Assembly (NCBI GenBank): GCA_021162325.1
Contig: JAGGYV010000307.1
Coordinates: 1 to 6,933 of the forward strand
Reading direction: 5' to 3'
From: Desulfobacteraceae bacterium
Lineage (GTDB): Bacteria > Desulfobacterota > Desulfobacteria > Desulfobacterales > Desulfosalsimonadaceae
DNA length: 6,933 nt
The notes under the pieces were generated by a model. The model was not told the DNA's origin, searched no databases, and saw nothing but the letters and a program-made list of their open reading frames with translations. Positions 1-6,690 of this stretch are shown here, piece by piece. Made by a program: the position numbers and the translations under genes. Numbering within the stretch: position 1 is the first letter of the stretch; every line of letters starts with the position of its first letter.

Positions 1-2963
1 GAATCCGCAATTGGCGGCTTGATCGTTCCATCATTGGTCTCCGGTGCACTGGAGACCGGGATGATCACAACCGTTGCGGCTTTTGAATTGACCAGGTATT
101 TTCGGGCCAGCTCATTGATATCCTGTTCGGTGATGGCGGCGTAATCTTCCTGAAATGTCCGGCACCAGTCCAGTTGCGCCGGATGGCGGCTGGCTTTTTT
201 TAATACACTATTCAGCCAGTAGGGATTTGTTTTAACCCGTTCTTTAATGGATGTAAGGATGGGTTTAATGGCCCGGTTTAATTCGTCGTCGGAAACGCCC
301 TGAGTGGCAAGGTCATCGGTAATCCCTTGAAGTGCCCGGATGATTTCACTGGTGTCTTCCGGGTCTGTCTGGACGACGGCATTTAATGACCCGTAGCTGT
401 CATATGCCCGGCTTGGTGCATTATACGCATATGAAGAATAACTGGCCCCCATTTCTTCCCTGATCTTAACCCGCATCCGGTCGCTGATAATTTCAGAAAG
501 TACGGACAGGCGCCGGTTTTGGTGGATATTTTTGTAATCATCCGTCAGAAAAGCTAATGTTACCATCCCCTTGGGTATAACCGTCGGAACGGAAACGGTT
601 AACGACTCTCCATGCGGGAACAGCGGCTGCCGCTTATTATCGCTGATTTCTTCGTCGGATCGTTTCGGCAGGCTCCCTATGTATGTCGCGGCCAGATCAA
701 TGACCACTTCCGGGTCCAGATCGCCCACGATGGAAATTTCCATGGGCGCATTTTTTAAAGTCGGGGTGATCCAGTGCCGGATATCATCTAATGTGTTATT
801 TTTAAATGTATCAAAGTCCGGGAGCCCAAATCGGGTGTCGCCGCCGGCTAAAAACCGAGAGCCTTGAAAAACCATTGCGCCGTTAATGGAATGTTTAAGG
901 GATTCATAATCCTGGGTATACTGGGCTATCGCCAGTGAATAAGCGTCTTCTCTGAACCCCGGATCAGTTAAATAGGCGTGGTACAGTTGGAACAGCAGAG
1001 GAATTTCATCAGAGACCGAATTTCCGGCAAAGGAAAAAGAGTCTTCTTCCACCTGAAAAGCAACATGCGTGTTTTTGCCGGTCAGCGCCCGTTTCAGTTC
1101 ATCCCGGGTGATCTGTCCCAACCCGCTTAATGGAACCACTTTCCGGGAAAGGGCTGCCAGGCCGGGATTTTTTCTGGGTTCTTGCTTTACACCGTTGCCG
1201 AAAATCAGTGTGGACTTTACTTCGTTGGTCTTAAAGTCCGTGGGTTTGATATACAGATGAACACCGTTTTCGAATTCAACGTGAATGATACCCAGATCCG
1301 TGATGTCTTCCCGGCTGATAATTTTACCTTTTTGAATCGGTGTCGGCAGGTAGGGGAATTCAATCCGTTTTTTTTCTTCTGGTGCTTTCACCGGGGTCGC
1401 CATGCTATCCGTGTACATGGCAAATATCTGGTTTTTCGGCGGTTCAGTCTGATTCTTCAGGTTGATGTTTCCTGTGACAATTATTAATCGATTGTCGGTA
1501 TTCCAGTTATTTTGCAATGCCTTGTTTAGTTCTTCCTGGGTAACTGATTCAATCATAGGCGCCTTCAGGGTGTTTATCTGCTCCGGGGATTGGAAGACCT
1601 GTCGGGTATTTAAACTGTGCATAATCTGCCTTGCCAGGTGCCGGCTTTCCCTTGTAGGTGCGGCTTTTAGCGCTTTGTCCAGGTGAGCGGTAAATGCTTT
1701 TTTTGCCAAATCGATTTCAGATTCGGTAAATCCGTAGGTAAGGGCTTTTCGCAGGGTTTGTTCAATGGATGTCAGCGTGTTGCCCCAGTTCTCAGGCGCG
1801 CAATCGGCATTGATGTCTGCTCCTTCCAGATAGTTTAAGTAATTTCCGGAACTGATCATGGCATGGGTAAACGGTGTATTCGGGTCGTTTAACATTTCCG
1901 ACAATCGTTTATTGATGATATGATTGGCCATTGCGGATCGAAGCTGAATTTCCTGCTGTTTAACTGAATCGGGCGGGTTAATTTTTTCGGATATTGTTTC
2001 AAGGTAAATACTGGTATTCCCGGCTTCCGGTTCAAAGTGATAAAATGTTTTGAACCCCGAGTGATGGATGCTGCCGGGGTTTTGATATTCCGACGCCGGT
2101 GCCCGTGGCGACAGGCCTGCGAATTTTTCTATAATCAAAGGTTCTGCGACCCGTATATCAAAATCACCCGCCATGATCAGCATCATTCTTTCCGGCCGGT
2201 ACCAAGTGTCGTAAAAAGACTTGAGCAGGTGACGGTCAGTGTTTCGAATCACTTTTTCTGTTCCAATTGGGAAGCGGTCGGAAAGCAGGGCATCCGGAAG
2301 TTCGAACTTGAATGTTGCCTCAAACGTTCGGAAGTCAACAGAGTCCCGGGTCCTTTTTTCGGCAAGGATGATGGGTCGTTCTTTATCCACTTCTTCTTCG
2401 AGAAGCAACGCACCGGCTGCATAATCTTTCAGCACCAGCAGCGCGTCAGTCAACCCTTTCGGGTCGCCTTTGGGAAGATCAATATCATAGACGGTACTGT
2501 AAAATCCGGTGTGCGCATTGACATCGGCGCCGAATTTCATTCCAATACTCTGAAAATATTTGACCAGTTCGCCGGGCGGGAAATTCTCAGAACCGTTAAA
2601 GAGCAGATGCTCCAGAAAATGGGCCACCCCGCGCTCATTTTCTTTTTCAAGCATGGAACCTGCCTGGATAAACAGATGCATACTGACCCGGTTTTCCGGA
2701 CGGCTGTTATTCATTAAAATATATCTGAATCCGTTGGGCAGTGCTTTGAAAATGACGTTCGGGTCCGGTTTCAGGTCACTGGACGCATGTGCCCAGTGTT
2801 GTGTGGGATTAAATATTGCCTCCTGAGTCGCGATACCGGGACTTTTCTGCTGTGCTTCAGTGGTGGTCTCAGGTAACGGGTTTTGGGATAATGCGCTGCA
2901 ACCGGAGAATATAACGAGTAGAAATATACAGATACATAAGTTCTGATAAGCAATTCGTTTCAT
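1..2963 (-). CDS. M16 family zinc metallopeptidase, PqqL-like, predicted lipoprotein (3' end beyond window)
   Basis: Reading the minus strand from ATG at 2963 gives 987 uninterrupted codons that run off the left edge, so the C-terminus is not seen. The first 22 residues form a signal peptide with a lipobox-like FSG-Cys22, which predicts a lipid-anchored envelope protein; Phe at -3 is unusual. Residues 65-215 are an M16 domain with the inverted zinc motif HFLEH (His115, catalytic Glu118, His119) and third ligand Glu195, 76 residues after His119. The following text (LFNGSENFP, then GADVNAHTGF) resembles E. coli PqqL (about 930 aa). An inactive second M16 half starts near residue 560, and the Arg/Tyr pair typical of its last domain lies in IREEMGASYS near residue 838. 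All catalytic residues are present, so it is probably an active peptidase of peptides or unfolded proteins. An AGGA ribosome site lies at 2974-2977. The substrate cannot be told from sequence; some PqqL/FusC relatives cleave ferredoxin for iron uptake. Confidence 0.93.
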   Translation of the reverse strand, partial: MKRIAYQNLCICIFLLVIFSGCSALSQNPLPETTTEAQQKSPGIATQEAIFNPTQHWAHASSDLKPDPNVIFKALPNGFRYILMNNSRPENRVSMHLFIQAGSMLEKENERGVAHFLEHLLFNGSENFPPGELVKYFQSIGMKFGADVNAHTGFYSTVYDIDLPKGDPKGLTDALLVLKDYAAGALLLEEEVDKERPIILAEKRTRDSVDFRTFEATFKFELPDALLSDRFPIGTEKVIRNTDRHLLKSFYDTWYRPERMMLIMAGDFDIRVAEPLIIEKFAGLSPRAPASEYQNPGSIHHSGFKTFYHFEPEAGNTSIYLETISEKINPPDSVKQQEIQLRSAMANHIINKRLSEMLNDPNTPFTHAMISSGNYLNYLEGADINADCAPENWGNTLTSIEQTLRKALTYGFTESEIDLAKKAFTAHLDKALKAAPTRESRHLARQIMHSLNTRQVFQSPEQINTLKAPMIESVTQEELNKALQNNWNTDNRLIIVTGNINLKNQTEPPKNQIFAMYTDSMATPVKAPEEKKRIEFPYLPTPIQKGKIISREDITDLGIIHVEFENGVHLYIKPTDFKTNEVKSTLIFGNGVKQEPRKNPGLAALSRKVVPLSGLGQITRDELKRALTGKNTHVAFQVEEDSFSFAGNSVSDEIPLLFQLYHAYLTDPGFREDAYSLAIAQYTQDYESLKHSINGAMVFQGSRFLAGGDTRFGLPDFDTFKNNTLDDIRHWITPTLKNAPMEISIVGDLDPEVVIDLAATYIGSLPKRSDEEISDNKRQPLFPHGESLTVSVPTVIPKGMVTLAFLTDDYKNIHQNRRLSVLSEIISDRMRVKIREEMGASYSSYAYNAPSRAYDSYGSLNAVVQTDPEDTSEIIRALQGITDDLATQGVSDDELNRAIKPILTSIKERVKTNPYWLNSVLKKASRHPAQLDWCRTFQEDYAAITEQDINELARKYLVNSKAATVVIIPVSSAPETNDGTIKPPIAD

Positions 2964-3025
2964 TGAAACTTTATCCTGAATGAGAGGTTTTGTAAAAAAA
3001 TGTAGCGGGACTGTTTATTTTAAAT

Positions 3026-3054
3026 AAGATATGTCGAAATGTTTGATTTGGCAA
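3026..3054 (-). promoter_or_regulatory. Candidate sigma70-type promoter for the M16 peptidase gene
   Basis: On the minus strand, TTGCCA (3049-3054, 5 of 6 to consensus) is separated by 17 nt from TATCTT (3026-3031, 4 of 6). Transcription would begin near 3019 and leave a leader of about 55 nt before the ATG at 2963. It is the best-spaced hexamer pair in this upstream region. The prediction comes from sequence alone. Confidence 0.5.
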
Positions 3055-3157
3055 CCGGATTTTGCCTTGATGTTGTTTTGAGCATATGTTAATACCGGCA
3101 CAAACAGAGTCGCATGTGATTGCGGATATACTCATTTTTTGGGTAATTATTTAATAA

Positions 3158-3177
3158 TATAATGAATTAGCATTATC
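3158..3177. promoter_or_regulatory. Fur-box-like inverted repeat
   Basis: The minus strand reads GATAATGCTAATTCATTATA. This is two GATAAT-like hexamers followed by ATTATA, an imperfect inverted repeat with 8 nt between the outer arms, where the classical E. coli Fur box has 7. It sits between the M16 promoter and the pit remnant and overlaps a TATAAT on the plus strand (3158-3163). The surroundings are very AT-rich, so a chance match is quite possible. It also lies about 100 nt upstream of the M16 -35 element, farther than expected for simple repression of that promoter. Confidence 0.2.
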
Positions 3178-3357
3178 ATGTCGGCTGAGCTTCCTGTATT
3201 GATTTTTGGTGGAGTTATGGGGGGCGGGCTTGCCCGGGGGATTGAAGCGGTTAATTTTGGCATTATTTTTAAAATAATGTTGTACCGGGTGCTTACTGTT
3301 CCGGTGGCAGCGATAACCTGCATGATTTTATTTAAAATTCTCGAGTGTACTATATAA
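3178..3357 (+). pseudogene. Remnant of a PiT-family inorganic phosphate permease (C-terminal end only)
   Basis: A 59-codon plus-strand frame ending at TAA 3355-3357 reads like the last transmembrane part of PF01384 phosphate permeases. GGVMGGGLARGIEAVNF (residues 11-27) matches the family's G-A-V-x-G-V-G-L-A-R-G block, and VLTVPVAAITCMILFKIL (residues 38-55) matches the final helix with its conserved T-x-P. Intact family members have some 330-500 residues, so most of the protein is missing. The STTH-like motif expected just before the glycine block is not recognisable, and the Trp usual before the final helix is Arg (CGG, one base from TGG). Two in-frame stops lie just upstream (TAA 3160-3162, TGA 3163-3165), the ATG at 3178 has no ribosome site, and I found no further permease text in any frame back to 2964. 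The adjacent DUF47 gene, the usual partner of PiT, supports the identification. I call it a decayed gene; recognition is by eye. Confidence 0.7.
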
Positions 3358-3358
3358 C
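3331..3358 (+). promoter_or_regulatory. Possible promoter for the DUF47 gene inside the pit remnant's end
   Basis: TTTAAA (3331-3336, 4 of 6 to the -35 consensus), a 16-nt spacer and TATAAC (3353-3358, 5 of 6 to the -10 consensus) straddle the remnant's stop codon. A start near 3365 would give DUF47 a leader of about 175 nt. Since the remnant has no transcribed gene before it on this strand, DUF47 needs a local promoter, and this is the best placed pair I see. The evidence is weak. Confidence 0.3.
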
Positions 3359-3523
3359 AAACTCGTAAAAAGTCGAATTCCGATGGCAAAGAAAAAAGTT
3401 CCACCAAATCTTAAAATTGGCGAGGCGCGCAAATCCTGAGTGATGATTAGTACTTAGCGTACCATGAAGAAACGAGGGATGCAGCGCAACAAAGAATTTG
3501 GATTTTTTACGAAGCCATCATAT
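3358..3523 (+). other. Leader or intergenic stretch before DUF47, with one tiny ORF
   Basis: This stretch has no recognised gene. It contains an 18-codon ORF at 3383-3439 (MAKKKVPPNLKIGEARKS, TGA stop) whose composition looks protein-like, but it has only a weak purine stretch upstream instead of a ribosome site. It could be the start of a gene lost in the same deletion that truncated pit, a leader peptide, or chance. No stable hairpin or riboswitch core is recognisable. Confidence 0.35.
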
Positions 3524-3532
3524 AAAGGAGGT
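3524..3532 (+). promoter_or_regulatory. Near-perfect Shine-Dalgarno site of the DUF47 gene
   Basis: AAAGGAGGT, almost fully complementary to the 16S rRNA 3' end, lies 8 nt before the ATG at 3541. It fixes that start codon and suggests efficient translation. The neighbouring genes have much weaker sites. Confidence 0.85.
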
Positions 3533-3540
3533 ATCTTATT

Positions 3541-4209
3541 ATGCGTATACCGTTTTCTTCAATGTTTATTACGTCGCCATTTGATGCGTTACAAGAGCAT
3601 GCGGAGAAAGTGAAGGAGTGTTCATGGGCGTTTCAGCAAGCCATGGAATGTTATGCATCCAGCCGATGTGATACCTTTGAAGAACACAGGCAGGAAGTGG
3701 CACGTTTTGAGAACGAAGCGGATGCAATCAAACGACGGATTCGTGGACATTTGCCGAAGGGCGTGATGATGCCGGTTGAAAAATTTCAGTTATTCAGGTA
3801 CTTGAGGGAACAGGATAATGTGCTGGATTCGGTAAAAAAAGCCATCAACTGGCTTTCCTTCAGGCCGGAAGTCGGGATTCCGAAATACGCTGAAAAGGAT
3901 TTTTTTATGTTAGTCGATTCGGTGATCGAACCTATCGAAGAATTGACGATTATGGTTTCTGAAGCGCGAATCTATTTTAAGACTTTTTCTGAAAAGCAGC
4001 GGCAGAAAATTAAGAAAATCATTTCCAATTTGAGACAGATGGCGCATGAAGCGGATAAAAGAGAATATTCGCTGGTTAAAAAGATTTTTAAAAACGAACA
4101 AGACCCGATTACCCTACAGCACCTTGTTAAACTTGCGGAAATAATAGGAAATATTGCGGACCATGCAGAGAATGCCGCAGATATGATGCGGGCGATGCTG
4201 TCAAAATAA
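3541..4209 (+). CDS. DUF47 / TIGR00153 family PhoU-like protein, probable phosphate-transport accessory
   Basis: The 222-aa product matches the whole length of the DUF47 family (usually about 205-225 aa), a soluble all-helical PhoU-like fold encoded beside PiT phosphate permeases in many bacteria and archaea. Family landmarks are the N-terminal SPFDALQEHAEKVKEC (residues 12-27), the acidic motif ENEADAIKRRI (57-67), the signature HLPKGVMMPVEKFQL (70-84), the second acidic motif HEADKRE (169-175) and the closing IIGNIADHAENAADMM (201-216). In PhoU proteins such E-x-x-x-D motifs hold metal clusters; binding here is inferred. There is no signal peptide or membrane segment, so it is cytoplasmic. 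The expected PiT partner survives only as a C-terminal stub 184 bp upstream, and none follows, because the next gene is convergent. The reading frame is intact, so the protein may serve a permease encoded elsewhere. Its exact role, regulator or accessory subunit, is not settled for the family. Confidence 0.9.
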   Translation: MRIPFSSMFITSPFDALQEHAEKVKECSWAFQQAMECYASSRCDTFEEHRQEVARFENEADAIKRRIRGHLPKGVMMPVEKFQLFRYLREQDNVLDSVKKAINWLSFRPEVGIPKYAEKDFFMLVDSVIEPIEELTIMVSEARIYFKTFSEKQRQKIKKIISNLRQMAHEADKREYSLVKKIFKNEQDPITLQHLVKLAEIIGNIADHAENAADMMRAMLSK

Positions 4210-4229
4210 TCCGGTTGGCAGAAAGGGAA

Positions 4230-4252
4230 GGGCCTTTACAGCTTAAAGGCCC
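4230..4252. terminator. Hairpin between convergent genes, probable bidirectional terminator
   Basis: GGGCCTTTA (4230-4238) and TAAAGGCCC (4244-4252) form a perfect 9-bp stem with a 5-nt loop, 21 bp after the DUF47 stop. The left arm contains the stop codon of the convergent zinc-ribbon gene (4236-4238), so the stem lies partly inside its coding end. The tails are only modestly U-rich (ATTTGATATA on plus, TTCCCTTTCT on minus), so termination may be partial in either direction. Confidence 0.65.
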
Positions 4253-4484
4253 ATTTGATATAAACAAAAAATACTGTCCAGGATAGAATGCAGATAATAT
4301 AAGATATCCAGTTAACGCTTTTTCTTGCCTTGCCGTGTTTGTCCGCACGGCCGATTTTTGAATGGCAGGAAAAGCATTCTTTGGCATCTAAGGGCAGGGA
4401 GACAAAGCATTCCGGACAGCGTTTGACGATGATTTCAGCAACCGTGTCAACCTGCTTTTTTTTGTCTTTTTTTTTGTCGCCCAT
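4236..4484 (-). CDS. Small zinc-ribbon protein with one C-terminal membrane segment, function unknown
   Basis: The 82-aa product has three parts. Residues 1-11 are a charged leader, MGDKKKDKKKQ. Residues 23-40 are a zinc ribbon with CPEC (Cys23, Cys26) and CFSC (Cys37, Cys40), a C-x2-C-x10-C-x2-C spacing that would bind one zinc. Residues 59-77 are a single hydrophobic helix ending in the short tail WAFKL. A basic linker (residues 43-58) precedes the helix, so the ribbon probably faces the cytoplasm. I do not recognise a named family beyond zinc-ribbon protein. A short-spaced AAAAGG site precedes the ATG at 4484. The gene converges on DUF47 and follows ppiD on the same strand after 197 bp; no clear promoter or ppiD terminator is visible between them, so readthrough from ppiD is possible. 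The lysine codons lie in A9 and A8 tracts that could slip. The intact cysteine pattern plus the helix argue for a real gene. Confidence 0.8.
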   Translation of the reverse strand: MGDKKKDKKKQVDTVAEIIVKRCPECFVSLPLDAKECFSCHSKIGRADKHGKARKSVNWISYIICILSWTVFFVYIKWAFKL

Positions 4485-4681
4485 TTGACCTTTTGGGGGT
4501 ATCCGTATTTTTAAAAATCATCAAATTCTTTGTTTGTTTGAAACAGGCGTTTTTTAATATTTTATCTAACTACTCAATATCATTAATTAGTGTCTTTGTA
4601 AAAGAGTTTAGTCATTCCGATTTTTTAATAATTGAATTTTAAATTCGTGTCGTTTTGTTTCGATTGAAAAATATTGTAATT

Positions 4682-6583
4682 CTAGTTATTTATAAACTCT
4701 TCGGAAATCGTAATGTCACTGTTGTCACGTAAATTCGTGACCCAGGAACTGTAAAGTGCTGATTGTTTTTTTGATAATATCCGGTCATAGATGTCGTCTT
4801 TTGCGATGCTCAGCCCCTGCGCTAATGGGAGTTTTCTTTTTCTTAGCTCGATAACATATAATCCGGTTTCAGCCTCAACGACATTTTCAGGTAATTTATT
4901 GCTTTCGGTCAGTTTAAATGCGGCTGCCATCAGTCTTTTGTCATTGCCAATGCCCGGAACGGCACCGTTCCGGCTCATTTGCCCGGTTGTTTTTATTGTA
5001 ATAGAGGTGTCTTCTTCAGCAGCTGCGGTAATTGAGCCGGCGGCTTTTGATTTTTCAAGGAATTTTTTGGCGGCCTCTTCGGTTGCTATTCTTTGTTGAG
5101 CTCGTTTTGTATCCTTGATTACTTCTTCTTTGACTGCGTTAAACTCGGGAATTGTTTCCGGTTTTTTGTTGATGACCTGAGTCAGGTAATATGATTCGCC
5201 GATTTCAGTGATATCACTGAGTTCCATCATGGGCAGTTTGAACGCAGTATCTGCAAATGCGGACGCGTTGCCAATACCTTTCGGTCCTTTTTTTATGGGG
5301 AAGAATTCTGTGGTGACCAACTCAAGGCCGCTGTCTTTGGCGTTTTTTACAAATTCTTCTCCGTCAAAGGTAATGTCATAGAGCGATAATGCCGCGTCAT
5401 AAGCGATGTTTTTTGTTTTTCGATCCGTCAGTTTTTCTGTTATTTGCGGAGAGGCTTCTTCCAGAGACATGGTGGACGCCTGGTTATGTGCTTCCACTTT
5501 AATAATATGCCATCCAAACTGGGTCCTGACCGGGGCACTAATATCATCGGCGACCATTGAGAAAGCCATATCTGAAAACGGTTTGACCATTGCTTCCTTT
5601 TTAAACGCGCCGAGCTGGCCGCCGGTATCTTTGGATGGGCCTTCAGAATAAGTTTTAGCCAGTTCGGCAAAATCTTCTTTTCCTGATTTTGCTTTTTCCA
5701 TAACGTTTTCTGCTCTTAACCGGGCATCTTCTACTGTTTTGTCATCAGCATCTTTTGCAACTTTGAAAAGGATGTGGCGCGCGGAAACGGTTTCCGGTAA
5801 TATAAATTCATCCGGCTGTTCTGTGAAATATTGCTGGATTTCTTCATCTGTGATGACGGCATCCATTCTGTAGGATTCCGGATCAAATTTGACATACCGG
5901 GCCTGGATTTGTGGCTGGGTTTTGTATTTTTCTTTATGGGTAGTGTAATATTCATCCAGCATCTGGTCGGTTATTTCAACGTCCTTAACGGTCTCAGGGT
6001 TAAAAGCCGCATAGGCAATGTCAACAGAAGTGTTTTCCCAATTATACCATTCACGGATTTCGAGATCAGAGACTTTTGCATTTTTGGTTACCAGTGAACG
6101 CAGCCGATCCATCAAGATGGATTCTTTTTGCATAGTTTCAAAAGATTCCGGCGTTAAACGGTTCTGGCCAAGAAGAATTTTATAGCGCTGTTTGTCAAAT
6201 GCGCCGTTATTTTGAAATGCCGGGATTCGTGTGATTGCTTCTGCAAGTTCCGCATCCGGAACCCTTAAGCCGTTTTTTTGGGCCGCCTGACGCAGCAGGG
6301 TGGTGTTAATCAATCCGTCGATGGCCTGCTGTTTGACATTAAACATTTTGATCATATCATCGTCTAATCGGTTTCCGAACTGGGCACGAAGGTTCTCAAG
6401 TACATTGTAATAAGCCTGTTGGTACTGGTTAGAGGTAATCGTATCACCATTGACGGTTGCCACTTTTGACGCCCGTTTGGCACTGAAAGATCCGGCACCC
6501 ATAAAAACAAACGCCAGAACAATAACAAACAGAAGGACTTTGATGATCCAGGAACCGGCATTTTTTCGCATTGCATTCAGCAT
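4682..6583 (-). CDS. ppiD: PpiD-type periplasmic folding factor, membrane-anchored SurA/parvulin-domain protein
   Basis: The 633-aa product (E. coli PpiD has 623) has the PpiD layout: a short cytoplasmic N-terminus, one uncleaved membrane helix (about residues 11-31), a SurA-like chaperone segment (about 36-260), a parvulin rotamase domain (about 265-366), and a long C-terminal chaperone-like region rich in Ala, Lys and Glu. In the parvulin domain I see ARHILFKV with His270, FAELAKTYSEGPS, DTGGQLGAF (319-327) and QFGWHIIKV with His359, so both conserved histidines are present. By eye, the position usually occupied by Asp or Cys in active parvulins is Gly315, so isomerase activity may be weak, as reported for E. 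coli PpiD. The family helps newly exported proteins leave the Sec translocon and fold. The start at 6583 has an AAAGGGG site 6 nt upstream and gives the expected N-terminus before the helix; Met5 is a less likely alternative. The gene appears to be transcribed alone. Confidence 0.93.
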   Translation of the reverse strand: MLNAMRKNAGSWIIKVLLFVIVLAFVFMGAGSFSAKRASKVATVNGDTITSNQYQQAYYNVLENLRAQFGNRLDDDMIKMFNVKQQAIDGLINTTLLRQAAQKNGLRVPDAELAEAITRIPAFQNNGAFDKQRYKILLGQNRLTPESFETMQKESILMDRLRSLVTKNAKVSDLEIREWYNWENTSVDIAYAAFNPETVKDVEITDQMLDEYYTTHKEKYKTQPQIQARYVKFDPESYRMDAVITDEEIQQYFTEQPDEFILPETVSARHILFKVAKDADDKTVEDARLRAENVMEKAKSGKEDFAELAKTYSEGPSKDTGGQLGAFKKEAMVKPFSDMAFSMVADDISAPVRTQFGWHIIKVEAHNQASTMSLEEASPQITEKLTDRKTKNIAYDAALSLYDITFDGEEFVKNAKDSGLELVTTEFFPIKKGPKGIGNASAFADTAFKLPMMELSDITEIGESYYLTQVINKKPETIPEFNAVKEEVIKDTKRAQQRIATEEAAKKFLEKSKAAGSITAAAEEDTSITIKTTGQMSRNGAVPGIGNDKRLMAAAFKLTESNKLPENVVEAETGLYVIELRKRKLPLAQGLSIAKDDIYDRILSKKQSALYSSWVTNLRDNSDITISEEFINN

Positions 6584-6619
6584 GGAATTCCCCTTTGAAA
6601 TCTGAATATGATTTTATAA

Positions 6620-6643
6620 TCAGAAAGAATTTAATCTTTCTGA
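6620..6643. repeat. Inverted repeat in the ppiD leader
   Basis: TCAGAAAGA (6620-6628) and TCTTTCTGA (6635-6643) form a perfect 9-bp inverted repeat around a 6-nt AT loop. It starts 37 bp upstream of the ppiD ATG and lies downstream of the predicted promoter, so it would be in the mRNA leader. It could be a dimer-binding operator or an mRNA hairpin affecting stability or translation. No oligo-U tail follows on the minus strand, so a terminator is unlikely. Confidence 0.5.
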
Positions 6644-6690
6644 AATTGTTAGAATTTGAATAAAGAGAACATCTCACAATAAGTGGTATG

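Noticed and set aside
2037..2717. Plus-strand ORF of 226 codons
   Set aside because: It is wholly antisense to the N-terminal catalytic half of the M16 peptidase, whose frame shows clear family motifs. The antisense product has no recognisable domain and no ribosome site.
3147..3407. Minus-strand ORF of 86 codons over the pit remnant
   Set aside because: Its proline-rich middle is the complement of the glycine-rich permease block on the plus strand, and the protein resembles nothing I know.
3498..3526. TTGGAT-17-TATAAA promoter-like pair before DUF47
   Set aside because: The -10 overlaps the Shine-Dalgarno site, so a transcript would start after it and lose the ribosome site. The -35 matches at only 3 of 6.
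3464..3613. Plus-strand ORF of 49 codons starting MKKRGMQRNK
   Set aside because: It has no ribosome site, overlaps the first 73 bases of DUF47 in another frame, and reads through the DUF47 Shine-Dalgarno site.
4127..4387. Minus-strand ORF of 86 codons across the convergent gene ends
   Set aside because: It is out of frame with the zinc-ribbon gene and antisense to the DUF47 end. The overlapping 82-residue frame has the paired-cysteine motif and membrane helix.
4485..4681. Search for an RNA gene or ppiD terminator in the AT-rich gap
   Set aside because: Only a short palindrome (GAATTT-T-AAATTC at 4634-4646) is present. There is no GC-rich stem with a U tail and no recognisable small RNA.
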